Shown here: positions 7,487 to 13,689 of the stretch, in pieces
How the letters are laid out: each line of letters begins with the position of its first letter
Position numbering within the stretch: position 1 is the stretch's first letter
NCBI RefSeq assembly: GCF_030826625.1
Contig: NZ_JAPJNQ010000009.1
Location: 1-15,773, forward strand
Source: Corynebacterium sp.
GTDB taxonomy: Bacteria; Actinomycetota; Actinomycetes; Mycobacteriales; Mycobacteriaceae
Direction of reading: 5' to 3'
Length of the DNA: 15,773 bases
Made by a program: the position numbers and the translations under genes
Notes under the pieces: model-generated
The model's input: the letters and a program-made list of their open reading frames with translations, nothing else
Told to the model about the DNA's origin: nothing
Database searches by the model: none

Positions 7487-7708
7487 ATGGACGATGCACT
7501 GACAGCCAGCACATCGCTAGCAGAGGGATCGCTAGCAGGAGTAACGCAGATGTTGGTATCGCTATCGCCGTGGCTGCAGATGCCGATTGTCGTGGTGGTC
7601 GCAGGAATCGTGGCAGCGGTCTTGGCGACGGTAATCGTGCGCGGCCTGGACTGGCTGGTTGCGGCGTGGAAGCGGTTGCGTGGTGCGCAAGACAATCCGA
7701 CAGATTAG
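7487..7708 (+). CDS. Small membrane protein, 73 residues
   Basis: A polar N-terminus of about 27 residues is followed by one strongly hydrophobic segment (about 33-51: PIVVVVAGIVAAVLATVIV). A Trp-containing amphipathic stretch comes next and then a basic/polar tail (WKRLRG). It would be a single-pass protein in the cytoplasmic membrane, tail probably inside because of its Lys/Arg residues. Longer in-frame starts exist (TTG at 7433 and 7442, ATG at 7478). I chose 7487 because a complete promoter places transcription start at that ATG. A second tiny membrane-protein gene follows after 9 nt. The function is unknown; conserved small membrane proteins next to acyl-CoA synthetase genes occur in corynebacteria, but I cannot name this one. 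Confidence 0.7.
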   Translation: MDDALTASTSLAEGSLAGVTQMLVSLSPWLQMPIVVVVAGIVAAVLATVIVRGLDWLVAAWKRLRGAQDNPTD

Positions 7709-7711
7709 GCT
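7706..7711 (+). promoter_or_regulatory. Leaderless-type -10 box of the 32-residue gene, overlapping the upstream stop codon
   Basis: TAGGCT whose first three bases are the TAG stop of the preceding gene; ATG follows 6 nt later at 7718. No good -35 box is seen, so it may serve only as a weak internal promoter. Confidence 0.35.
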
Positions 7712-7717
7712 AGTGGC

Positions 7718-7816
7718 ATGGCGAAGCAGAAGAAGTACCCGCGTTCCCGAGTGCGTTTTGCGCTTATTACTTTGCTGGTACTGATTGTCCTGGTGTATTT
7801 GTTTAGTCGTTTTTAA
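7718..7816 (+). CDS. Tiny membrane protein, 32 residues
   Basis: The frame ATG-TAA encodes a strongly basic N-terminus (MAKQKKYPRSRVR) followed by a single hydrophobic helix (FALITLLVLIVLVYLF) and the end SRF. This is the composition of a real single-pass membrane miniprotein, with the basic end inside under the positive-inside rule. It starts 9 nt after the 73-residue membrane protein on the same strand, so the two are likely transcribed together. There is no Shine-Dalgarno, but TAGGCT sits 6 nt before the ATG. It was too short for routine ORF calling. Function unknown; it resembles the small membrane proteins often annotated as hypothetical in corynebacteria. Confidence 0.55.
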   Translation: MAKQKKYPRSRVRFALITLLVLIVLVYLFSRF

Positions 7817-7845
7817 GTTGTTTTTAGCTTAAGGCTTCACCGCGA

Positions 7846-7864
7846 ACGCCCGGCATGTGGGCGT
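7846..7864. repeat. Inverted repeat between the 32-residue gene and the acyl-CoA synthetase
   Basis: ACGCCC, 7-nt loop, GGGCGT. It forms a short GC-rich stem about 30 bp after the small gene's stop. No T-run follows, so a terminator role is only possible. Confidence 0.3.
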
Positions 7865-7913
7865 CGGCCCGCATTAGCACGTCCGACTTCGGGCAAACGC
7901 GGAGTTGGGGGAG

Positions 7914-7919
7914 TACAGT
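7914..7919 (+). promoter_or_regulatory. Possible -10 box of the acyl-CoA synthetase gene
   Basis: TACAGT fits the TANNNT pattern and would give a leader of about 40 nt containing AGGAG (7956-7960) just before the GTG at 7965. The -35 region is not convincing. Confidence 0.35.
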
Positions 7920-7964
7920 AACCCAGTGAGTAAGTGGAACGGCACGTAACCACCTAGGAGAACT

Positions 7965-9794
7965 GTGCGAGAAGCCTTCAGCCCCGCGAAATACACCATC
8001 GAACCTGGCCAGACGTTATTAACCCTGACCATTGATGCGGTGAAAGCCCAGCCCAAGGCCGAGATGTTTAGCCGCCCGAAAAACCACACCTGGGTTCCGG
8101 TGAGCCGCCAAGAGTTTCTCGATGAGGTCTACGCGGTAGCCAAAGGACTCATCAACACCGGGGTTGAGCAGGGAGATCGCGTGGCTTTGATGGCGAATAC
8201 CCGCTACGAGTGGATGCTCATCAATTATGCGATTTGGGCGGCCGGTGGTGTCGTCGTGCCGGTGTATCCATCATCGTCGCTCTCGCAGGTGCAGTGGATC
8301 ATCGAAAACTCCGGAGCGGTGCTAGGCATTTCTGAGACCCAAGAGCACACCGAAATCTTGCGCATGCTGCAGCTTGCCGACGACGGGCAGCCCAGGTTGA
8401 AAGACTCCAGCTCGCAGATGCGTGCGGTCTACGAGATTAACGACGGCGCGGTTGCAGCCTTAACAGAAGCTGGGAAAAACATTGCTGATGAGCTCGTCGA
8501 CAAGCGCATCGCTGCCACCGCAACCGATGACGTGGCCTCGCTGGTGTATACCTCGGGGACGACGGGGCGGCCGAAGGGATGCATGCTCACCCACCGCAAC
8601 TGGAACGCACAGATTCTGGGCCTGCTGACCAACCCGATTGGCGGTATCGCGCACGCCGGAAAGCATGTGCTGACGTTTTTGCCGCTGGCGCACGTGCTGG
8701 CGTTTTCGGTCTCTGCAGCCACGATGATCAGCGGACCGACGCAGAATTTTTGGGGAGATTTCGCGACTTTGCCGACGGAATTCCAGCGCTCCAAACCGAA
8801 CCTGATTCTGGGCGTGCCGCGCGTGTTTGAGAAGGTGCGCAACGGTGCGCGTGCGAAAGCCCATGATGCTGGGACGATCCAGGGCGCGTTGTTCGATCGC
8901 GCTGAGGCTACCGCGATCGCTTATTCTCGTGCATTGGATACTGAGGACGGGCCGTCGTTTGCGCTACGTAGCGCGCATAAAGCGCTGGATAAACTGGTGC
9001 TGTCCAAAATCCGTGCAGGCATGGGCGGCGAGGTCGATTACTGCATTTCTGGTGGTTCAGCGATGAGCACCGAACTGATGCACTTCTTCCGCGGCATCGG
9101 GGTGCCAATTTATGAAGGTTACGGTCTGACTGAAACCGCAGCGGCTGCGACGGTGGATTTTGAAGATCAGAAAATCGGCACCGTCGGCCCGCCATTGGGT
9201 GGTATGCGCGTGCGTATCGCCGGCGATGGGGAATTGCAGTTGTGTGGCGACCTGGTTTTCGATGGCTACTGGCGCAATTCAGAAGCCACCGACGAAGCCT
9301 TCGACGGGCAGTGGTACTGCACGGGTGACCTGGGTGAGATCCTGCCGTCAGGCCATGTAAAAATCGTCGGTAGGAAGAAGGATCTGATCGTGACTGCCGG
9401 CGGGAAAAACGTCGCGCCGGGCGGTATGGAAGATGAATTGCGCTCGCACCCGCTGATCTCACAGGCCCTGGTAGTTGGCGATGGCAAGCCTTTCGTCGGC
9501 GTGCTGGTGACGCTGGATGAACAAGCGTTGGCGCGCTGGAAATCGCAGCACAATATTGATGCTTCCCGTAGCGTGAGCGATTTGGTGCATGATGCATCGT
9601 TGCGCGCGGAAGTACAAGATGCGGTCAACGCCGCCAATGCCACCGTTTCGCATGCCGAAGCGATCAAGAAGTTCTACATTCTTACCGACGATTTCACCGA
9701 AGAATCCGGCGAGCTGACCCCGACGATGAAGGTCAAGCGAAATGTCGTCGTCGAGCGCTATGCAGACGCGCTGGAGCAGCTGTACTCGCGGTAA
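7965..9794 (+). CDS. fadD15: Long-chain fatty-acid CoA ligase (FadD15 type)
   Basis: Activates long-chain fatty acids to acyl-CoA with ATP, through an acyl-adenylate, for degradation or for lipid building (family knowledge). The 609 residues show the full set of ANL-family motifs. These are the phosphate loop YTSGTTGRPKG (195-205), YEGYGLTET (383-391), YCTGDLGE (451-458) with the ribose-binding Asp, and the hinge GRKKDLIVTAGGKN (469-482). Near the C-terminus is LTPTMK with Lys589, the probable adenylation lysine. The length and the ELTPTMKVKR ending are those of the actinobacterial FadD15 group rather than the shorter FadD type. The GTG start is fixed by AGGAG 4 nt upstream. A terminator-like hairpin follows the gene. 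The enzyme class is firm; the number 15 is by resemblance only. Confidence 0.93.
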   Translation: MREAFSPAKYTIEPGQTLLTLTIDAVKAQPKAEMFSRPKNHTWVPVSRQEFLDEVYAVAKGLINTGVEQGDRVALMANTRYEWMLINYAIWAAGGVVVPVYPSSSLSQVQWIIENSGAVLGISETQEHTEILRMLQLADDGQPRLKDSSSQMRAVYEINDGAVAALTEAGKNIADELVDKRIAATATDDVASLVYTSGTTGRPKGCMLTHRNWNAQILGLLTNPIGGIAHAGKHVLTFLPLAHVLAFSVSAATMISGPTQNFWGDFATLPTEFQRSKPNLILGVPRVFEKVRNGARAKAHDAGTIQGALFDRAEATAIAYSRALDTEDGPSFALRSAHKALDKLVLSKIRAGMGGEVDYCISGGSAMSTELMHFFRGIGVPIYEGYGLTETAAAATVDFEDQKIGTVGPPLGGMRVRIAGDGELQLCGDLVFDGYWRNSEATDEAFDGQWYCTGDLGEILPSGHVKIVGRKKDLIVTAGGKNVAPGGMEDELRSHPLISQALVVGDGKPFVGVLVTLDEQALARWKSQHNIDASRSVSDLVHDASLRAEVQDAVNAANATVSHAEAIKKFYILTDDFTEESGELTPTMKVKRNVVVERYADALEQLYSR

Positions 9795-9815
9795 TGCCAA
9801 ACGGAAACCTTGGCA
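9795..9815. repeat. Inverted repeat just after the acyl-CoA synthetase stop codon
   Basis: TGCCAA, 9-nt loop, TTGGCA, beginning at the base after the TAA. It could form a hairpin at the mRNA 3' end, but no U-run follows. Confidence 0.35.
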
Positions 9816-9845
9816 GGTGCATTAGTATCTAGTGGGCCGTCGTCA

Positions 9846-9869
9846 AGCTGATAATCAGCTGAAATTTTT
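9846..9869 (+). terminator. Probable intrinsic terminator of the acyl-CoA synthetase gene
   Basis: AGCTGA, loop TAA, TCAGCT, then GAAA and five T (9865-9869). The stem is short (6 bp) but perfect, and the T-run is at the right distance. It lies about 50 bp after the stop codon. The same 15 bases are also an odd palindrome, so a protein-binding role is possible. Confidence 0.5.
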
Positions 9870-10033
9870 CCGGCGAGTCGAACCATTTTTGGGTGGTTTC
9901 TGCAATAGGCTACAGCGCAGAGAAACTCTCAACTAGCACTTCAGGTTGTGAGGTCCGCGGGCTGCCTTGGGCGGTGTTGCGCGCCGAACAGGAGGTGCTG
10001 TCGGGGGAAGGGTATTCGGTCGCGACGGTCTAG

Positions 10034-10040
10034 AAGGAGG
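10034..10040 (+). promoter_or_regulatory. Strong ribosome binding site fixing the start of the 227-residue gene
   Basis: AAGGAGG, 10 nt before the ATG at 10051. It is a near-perfect Shine-Dalgarno and decides against the upstream in-frame TTG at 9967. Confidence 0.8.
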
Positions 10041-10050
10041 CAGCCCCGTT

Positions 10051-10734
10051 ATGCGCAAAATCGCTGCTGAGCTGCGCCATCGTGAGCTCACCCAAGAGGT
10101 GTACAACATTGGCGACGAGGTGGCCGAATACATCGAGCACGTGATCGAAGCGATCGAGGATTACGACGCGGAACTCGTCGAGGATTGCCTGGCAGAGTTG
10201 GCGGAAATCGTCGATGATGCACGCCGTGATTCGCGCGATGTCGTCGGCGAGCTGATCGGTCTGCGCCAGGCACTGGTTTCCGGGGTGGCTTCGGGGAGCC
10301 TGTCGGCGGCTGCCGATGAGACCAAGCGGGTGTGCGAGCCAGAAGCGGTGACAGCGGAAAGCTTGCAGGCATTTTTCCCGTTGTCGGGCCCGCCGGTTGT
10401 GGTCAACGAGTTAGTTCATACGCTGCATGAGCGCACCACCCATACCGTGGATTTCCTGCACGATCTGGTGGATTACGTGCTCGAACAAACCGAGGCGGTG
10501 GCACGTGATCTGGATGCGGTCTCCCTGCCGCATTTGTATAACAAGGTCGGACGGATGGCTGCTACCGCGGCGCACGCGTGGGAGACGACGGCTGTGTCCG
10601 CGCACCCAGCATTCGCGCGGAGCATGCGCGGGCGCAAACCACCGCAGTTTTTGGAAGAGCGTGCCCGTATCGATCGCATCGTCGCCAAGGTTGCGGCAAA
10701 GCGCGCGCGGTTGCGTGCCGCCAGCGTGGGGTAA
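10051..10734 (+). CDS. Helical protein of unknown function, 227 residues
   Basis: I do not recognise the family. The sequence looks almost entirely alpha-helical. The first 75 residues are strongly acidic (EVAEYIEHVIEAIEDYDAE and similar). The middle holds AFFPLSGPP (107-115), the only likely break. A second helical region (116-185) contains HTLHERTTHTVDFLHDLVDY with several His. The C-terminal 35 residues are strongly basic (RGRKPP and AAKRARLRAA). No signal peptide, membrane segment or enzyme motif is visible. The acidic front and basic tail suggest a protein that binds a partner or nucleic acid, but that is a guess. The ATG at 10051 is fixed by AAGGAGG. It stands between the acyl-CoA synthetase and HNH genes, with hairpins on both sides, so it is probably transcribed alone. 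Codon use resembles the neighbours. Confidence 0.8.
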   Translation: MRKIAAELRHRELTQEVYNIGDEVAEYIEHVIEAIEDYDAELVEDCLAELAEIVDDARRDSRDVVGELIGLRQALVSGVASGSLSAAADETKRVCEPEAVTAESLQAFFPLSGPPVVVNELVHTLHERTTHTVDFLHDLVDYVLEQTEAVARDLDAVSLPHLYNKVGRMAATAAHAWETTAVSAHPAFARSMRGRKPPQFLEERARIDRIVAKVAAKRARLRAASVG

Positions 10735-10745
10735 ATTTCGGGGCG

Positions 10746-10794
10746 ATTCAGCCTTTGGGTTTTCGAACATATGTTTTAAGTTTGGCTGAATTTT
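10746..10794 (+). terminator. Inverted repeat and T-run after the 227-residue gene
   Basis: ATTCAGCC (10746-10753) pairs perfectly with GGCTGAAT (10784-10791), and TTT follows directly. The 30-nt loop holds a second perfect palindrome, AACATATGTT. It begins 11 bp after the stop codon. It fits a terminator with a branched loop, or a regulator site in front of the HNH gene. Confidence 0.4.
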
Positions 10795-10857
10795 AAGGCT
10801 GTGTGTGAGATGGTTTCGATACCTTGTTAACCAAGCAAGAACAGAGACTATGCCAGC

Positions 10858-10864
10858 AGGGGGA
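10858..10864 (+). promoter_or_regulatory. Ribosome binding site choosing the HNH protein start
   Basis: AGGGGGA stands 3 nt before the ATG at 10868. The other in-frame starts (GTG 10805, ATG 10850) have nothing comparable. Confidence 0.55.
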
Positions 10865-10867
10865 ACC

Positions 10868-12532
10868 ATGGCAGAGCCGGACAGCGCACACAACGATAAA
10901 CCCGAAGAACCCGACAGCCACGATAACGTTGGTGGTGATGTTGGTAGTAGCGTGGAAGCGTATTTCACGCATTGCAATCCGCACAGCAAACAGGCAATGG
11001 CAATGCTAGAACTGCGCCGTCACAAATATCTCGTGTGGGACCGTGGTATTGACTTCGACTGCGACGACTACGACGAACTCGAATCCCTACTTACCAAAGA
11101 TAGCGGGGAAGGCAAACAGCGCGTCGAAGCCATCATGGGAGCCTATTACCGCATGAGTGAGCTGCCAAAACTTCATGCATTAGCTACCACGCTATGGCAC
11201 CTGGATGTAGAACACTGGATCGCTATCGACCGAGCTTTGTGTAAGGCCGGCGGATACAACGCGCTGCTTTTCGACGTGGTTGATGAGATGCTAGTGAAAC
11301 TTCTCACCCCCACCAAGCCTGCCCAGCGCATGGCGACGAAACGCACCATCACTTCTCGCATTACTCGTGAGATTGATGCATATGATTCCAGCCTGCGGGT
11401 CAACGAGAAAAAGAACTCCCGGAAAACTTATACCGTCAACGATCTTTCTCCGGTTATCGCCAACGGTGATGACAGCCATGAATTCCGGTTTGACACCAAT
11501 GCTGCCACCGCTATCGAAGTGGACGCCCGAATTCGGCAGCACGCACAGGACGCAGGGATTTCTTTACGCGATGCTGCAGTGGAGTTGTTACTGGGCAAAG
11601 GTGAGACGACTACTCTCACTCTGAATTGTTATCGCGCCAATGATATTGCCGGTGCACCGTTGTTCGTGGAGACTTCTACAGGTACTGGGGTAGCGACCTT
11701 GTTCGGTGATGCCGCGAACGACCTTGCTTCTCGTGCCTCGAAGCACCGCGATATGGATGCGACTATGCACTCAGAAGTTACCGGGTACGTGACGACCCCA
11801 GCGATGCGTAGTGCAGTCGCAGGAAGGGACGGACACTGCCGGTACCCAGGGTGTAATAGACCTGCGGCTGTGTGCCAGATGGATCATGTTGTGGAATTTA
11901 ATCGTGGTGGCCCCACCACACCGGACAACCTCATGGCGTTGTGCCAGCATCATCACAATATTAAAACTGATAGGCGGATCCGCCCGATCTTGGATCCTGC
12001 CAGTGGCACGGTGGTGTGGTTGCATGCCGATGGCTCGTGGCAGTCAACAGAGGCTGAAGGCCCTCTCGCTGGATCGAATCGACGGTGGGCGCAAACCGTG
12101 GCGCAGAAAATCGAGTGCTACCGGCAAGCTAGCCGAGAAAACGCGGAGCAACAGCATCGTAGAGAACAGCAGCGCGAAGAACAGCGTCAAGAACAGCGCA
12201 AAAATCAGCAGGACGAAGAACAGCAGCGTGAGCAACGCGGCGAACAACAAGGCAAACAAGCAGGCTGTCCTTCACCGAGCTTTGCTGCGGAAAATTCTGC
12301 AGACCGTTGTACGTGGCTGACCAAAACACAGGAAGAAGAGATGTGGGCGCGTAATATGCGGCGGTTAGAACTTGCGTTGGCAGATCGGAGTTTTTCTACG
12401 GTTAGGATTCCGCAGTGCCGGGCACAGCTGGAAAAGATTCGGGCAGCGGTGGCGATATTGAAGGAACAGGGGCCCGGTGCCGAGGTAGGTGGCGGCCCGC
12501 ACGAGCAGAATTCGGATGAGCCGCCGTTCTAA
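10868..12532 (+). CDS. DUF222 / HNH endonuclease-domain protein (13E12-type)
   Basis: Actinobacterial protein with an N-terminal DUF222-like region and a C-terminal HNH nuclease domain; members are common, often multicopy, and of unclear role. In this 554-residue form the HNH core is complete. Cys324 and Cys329 (GHCRYPGC), the Asp339-His340 pair (CQMDHVVEF), Asn354 (TPDNLMALC) and Cys359 with His361-363 fit a metal-bound nuclease site. After the domain comes an unusual stretch of about 42 residues (about 423-464) made almost only of Gln, Glu, Arg, Asp and Asn, then a second helical segment and an acidic/Gly-rich end. No signal or membrane segment is seen. Start choice is by AGGGGGA before the ATG at 10868; starting at 10805 would add 21 residues. 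It is transcribed alone and converges on the CNNM genes. Nuclease activity is inferred from the motif. Confidence 0.88.
   Translation: MAEPDSAHNDKPEEPDSHDNVGGDVGSSVEAYFTHCNPHSKQAMAMLELRRHKYLVWDRGIDFDCDDYDELESLLTKDSGEGKQRVEAIMGAYYRMSELPKLHALATTLWHLDVEHWIAIDRALCKAGGYNALLFDVVDEMLVKLLTPTKPAQRMATKRTITSRITREIDAYDSSLRVNEKKNSRKTYTVNDLSPVIANGDDSHEFRFDTNAATAIEVDARIRQHAQDAGISLRDAAVELLLGKGETTTLTLNCYRANDIAGAPLFVETSTGTGVATLFGDAANDLASRASKHRDMDATMHSEVTGYVTTPAMRSAVAGRDGHCRYPGCNRPAAVCQMDHVVEFNRGGPTTPDNLMALCQHHHNIKTDRRIRPILDPASGTVVWLHADGSWQSTEAEGPLAGSNRRWAQTVAQKIECYRQASRENAEQQHRREQQREEQRQEQRKNQQDEEQQREQRGEQQGKQAGCPSPSFAAENSADRCTWLTKTQEEEMWARNMRRLELALADRSFSTVRIPQCRAQLEKIRAAVAILKEQGPGAEVGGGPHEQNSDEPPF
12129..12266 (+). 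repeat. Degenerate GAACAGC-type repeats coding the Gln/Glu/Arg-rich stretch
   Basis: Within the HNH gene the unit GAACAGC, with variants such as GAGCAAC and GAACAAC, recurs many times in frame. It gives EQ/QQ/RE-rich peptide. Such tracts change length by slippage. The antisense strand reads as a false hydrophobic protein. Confidence 0.7.
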
Positions 12533-12620
12533 GGTGCACCTGCTTGAGCCGTTCTTGCACGCAGAGGGGTGGCCGTTCCTGAATGCAGATGCGTGAAGGT
12601 AAATAGGCTGAGACTACTAG

Positions 12621-12650
12621 GCCGCAACTACGGTGTGCCACAGCTGCGGC
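12621..12650 (-). terminator. GC-rich inverted repeat at the end of the CNNM operon
   Basis: GCCGCA and TGCGGC, separated by 18 nt, start 1 bp after the stop codon of the minus-strand gene at 12652. No T-run follows, so it is at best a weak or factor-assisted terminator between two convergent genes. Confidence 0.35.
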
Positions 12651-12651
12651 G

Positions 12652-13686
12652 TTAGCGCTCCAGCTGTTTGGTGATCTCTGGCCACAGCTGGCCCATGATG
12701 TCGTCCCAGTTCAGAATCCACAGCGACTCGCTGTTGTCTCCGCGGCCGACCACCACGATCTGCTCGCCCAGTGCTCGCATGTGCTCGATGGCGTGCTGCA
12801 CTTTCGTGGAACCAGCCAAAGACAATGCCGGGCGTGCTAGATCGGAAGCTGGGCTGTCAGCGTCATGCAACAAGGTATCGCGCACGTGCACTACCCGTGG
12901 CACCGCGGATTCCTCATCCGCAACCACCACGCGCAAGCGGTTCATCGAACGGCTGGCCTCCTGCACATCACGCACCGTCGCATCATGGGGCAGGGGAGTG
13001 ATCTCCACACCATGTGCCCGCGCCAAAGCAGAGACAGTCGAATTTTCCAACTCGATCACGCCACTGATCTGCTGTGCGGATTTCTGATCCATCGCACCCG
13101 TCTGCCCGGAGTGCTGTACCAGCGTGCGCAGAGTATCTGTGTCATAGCCTTGCGCACCTGCTCTGTCGACGGGCTCGACACCAGCGGCGGCAACCAACTT
13201 ATTCGCCATCACGTTGATCCACTTCAACAGCGGACGGAAAAGCCAAATGAATCCGCGAGCAGGCAGCGCGATCACCCGTACAGCAAGCTCTGGGTGCGCG
13301 ATTGCCCATGACTTCGGAGCCATCTCACCAACCACGAGGTGCAAAAACGTCACGATCAGCAGAGCGACAATGAACGCGATGGTATCTGCCACCCCGCCCG
13401 AAATGCCGACAGCGGCAAACACGGGCATCAGCAAATGATGCACCCAAGGCTTCGCGATCGCACCCAGCGCAAACGTCGCAGCGGTAATGCCCAATTGTGC
13501 GCCGGCCAACATGATCGTCAGCTCATTCAAACTCCGCAATGCCGCGCGTGAGGCAGCAGAAGTTTCCGCGGTTTCTTCCAAACGGTGCCGGCGTGCACCC
13601 ATCAGCGAAAACTCGATGATGACGAAAAAACCAGACAAAATCACGATCGCCAGGCTCAACGGTCCAGCGATGTACCATTCCTGCAT
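12652..13686 (-). CDS. CNNM/CorC-family membrane protein without a CorC_HlyC domain
   Basis: DUF21 transmembrane protein of the CNNM/CorC (UPF0053) family, members of which are tied to magnesium or divalent-cation transport. Of 344 residues, the first 170 or so hold the membrane domain with hydrophobic segments near 8-28, 55-80, 100-120 and 138-160. Family motifs are AGAQLGIT (61-68) and GEMAPKSWAI (120-129). The following part (about 180-335) looks like a weakly conserved CBS pair: ITPLPHDATVRDVQEA, LRVVVADEES, then AGSTKVQHAIEHM and QIVVVGRGD. The C-terminal CorC_HlyC domain found in the upstream paralog is missing; the protein ends soon after LWILNWDDIMGQL. The ATG at 13686 lies 3 nt after the stop of that paralog, so they are cotranscribed and probably coupled. 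It may work as a heteromer with it. Family firm, substrate unknown. Confidence 0.88.
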   Translation of the reverse strand: MQEWYIAGPLSLAIVILSGFFVIIEFSLMGARRHRLEETAETSAASRAALRSLNELTIMLAGAQLGITAATFALGAIAKPWVHHLLMPVFAAVGISGGVADTIAFIVALLIVTFLHLVVGEMAPKSWAIAHPELAVRVIALPARGFIWLFRPLLKWINVMANKLVAAAGVEPVDRAGAQGYDTDTLRTLVQHSGQTGAMDQKSAQQISGVIELENSTVSALARAHGVEITPLPHDATVRDVQEASRSMNRLRVVVADEESAVPRVVHVRDTLLHDADSPASDLARPALSLAGSTKVQHAIEHMRALGEQIVVVGRGDNSESLWILNWDDIMGQLWPEITKQLER

Positions 13687-13689
13687 CTT

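Noticed and set aside
8908..9597. A 229-codon minus-strand frame within the acyl-CoA synthetase gene
   Set aside because: Rich in Arg, His, Pro and Ser with no start signal; a shadow of the intact gene on the other strand.
9832..9936. A 34-codon GTG frame after the acyl-CoA synthetase
   Set aside because: No ribosome binding site, no properly spaced promoter, and it runs through the terminator hairpin.
12044..12259. A hydrophobic minus-strand frame resembling a membrane protein
   Set aside because: It is the complement of the Gln/Glu/Arg repeat in the HNH gene; GAA and CAG codons read in reverse give Phe and Leu. This is an artefact.
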